Below the pieces are notes generated by a model. It was given only the letters and a program-made list of their open reading frames with translations. It had not been told where the DNA came from and did not search any database. A stretch of 6,248 nucleotides of DNA, taken from an uncultured Bacteroidales bacterium (GTDB lineage Bacteria > Bacteroidota > Bacteroidia > Bacteroidales > Paludibacteraceae). Positions 5,820 through 6,248 of this stretch are shown in pieces. The translations under genes and the position numbers were made by a program. Numbering within the stretch: the first letter of the stretch is position 1; each line of letters begins with the position of its first letter. The stretch lies in contig CALZHO010000054.1 of assembly GCA_945787425.1 (NCBI GenBank), positions 1 through 6,248 on the forward strand. The letters are read 5' to 3'.

Positions 5820-6248
5820 ATGGAACTTTCTGAACAAGAATTAGTACGCAGAGAAAGTCTGCAAAAGATGCGCGATTTGGGTATCAACCCATATCCCGCT
5901 GATGAGTATGTAGTTACAGGTTATTCAACCGATATCAAGTCCACTTTTGTGGACGTTGAAGGAGATGAGGCAAAAGGCGATGAGGCATGGTACACAGGCA
6001 AGCCTGTGCGTATTGCAGGTCGATTGATGTCACGCCGTATCATGGGCAAGGCATCGTTCGTTGAGATTCAAGACTCCAAAGGTCGTATCCAAGTATATGT
6101 AAGCCGCGACGACATCCAAGCACCTACCCCAGAAGGAGAAACTGCTACCACCGCAGAGCAACAGATGTACAACGTAGTATTCAAGAAACTGCTTGATATA
6201 GGCGACTTCGTAGGTATCGAGGGCTTTGTGTTCCGCACCCAAATGGGC
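5820..6248 (+). CDS. lysS: Lysine--tRNA ligase, class II (partial, N-terminal part)
   Basis: The frame opens at ATG 5820 and runs 143 codons off the window edge; a full class II LysRS is usually 500-580 residues. It charges tRNA-Lys with lysine using ATP. The visible part is the N-terminal helix (ELSEQELVRRESLQKMRDLGINPYP) and the OB-fold anticodon-binding domain, with RIAGRLMSRRIMGKASFVEI (64-83), DSKGRIQVYV (85-94) and VGIEGFVFRTQMG (131-143). The catalytic class II motifs lie outside. Two segments look longer than in homologues I recall: VEGDEAKGDEAWYT (46-59) and PTPEGETATTAEQQ (102-115), both probably surface loops. The start is supported by the usual N-terminus and by the promoter about 100 bp upstream. 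It is divergent from the CNNM gene, with no functional link implied. Confidence 0.95.
   Translation, partial: MELSEQELVRRESLQKMRDLGINPYPADEYVVTGYSTDIKSTFVDVEGDEAKGDEAWYTGKPVRIAGRLMSRRIMGKASFVEIQDSKGRIQVYVSRDDIQAPTPEGETATTAEQQMYNVVFKKLLDIGDFVGIEGFVFRTQMG

Overview
The window looks like chromosomal core sequence from a member of the Bacteroidota, most likely order Bacteroidales. The main reasons are the promoters and the protein types. Five promoters carry the Bacteroidota -7 box TAnnTTTG, and four of them also have a -33 TTTG exactly 20 bp upstream. None of the start codons has a clear Shine-Dalgarno sequence. The HU, RNase G, LysS and GH3 proteins all read as Bacteroidales types. I see no mobile element, CRISPR array, tRNA or rRNA.

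Layout. Positions 1-1131 (minus) hold the first 377 codons of a GH3-family adenylate-forming enzyme, with its own promoter. Then comes a strong intrinsic terminator (1211-1246) that ends a minus-strand unit read as HU (3064-3336), a 29-residue very basic protein (2926-3015) and RNase G (1253-2830). The basic protein resembles the AURKAIP1/COX24 (mS38/bS22) ribosomal family. A second terminator-like hairpin with a U-run (2843-2897) sits between the basic protein gene and the rng start codon, with no consensus promoter after it. It is the most interesting regulatory candidate here.

HU is divergent from mutY (plus, about 3527-4549), an adenine-DNA glycosylase with a complete 4Fe-4S motif and no ATG start. 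mutY converges on a CNNM/CBS membrane protein gene (minus, 4502-5605), and the two coding regions overlap by 48 bp at their 3' ends. The CNNM gene is divergent from lysS (plus, 5820 to the window end, partial), and their promoters lie back to back.

Functionally this is housekeeping: nucleoid structure, RNA processing and probably ribosome function (HU, basic protein, RNase G), oxidative DNA repair (MutY), probable divalent-cation transport (CNNM protein) and tRNA-Lys charging (LysS). I found no evidence of an undescribed multi-gene system. The points worth following are the hairpin before rng, the tiny basic gene, the extended -33 motif shared by four promoters, the unusual mutY start and the antisense overlap.
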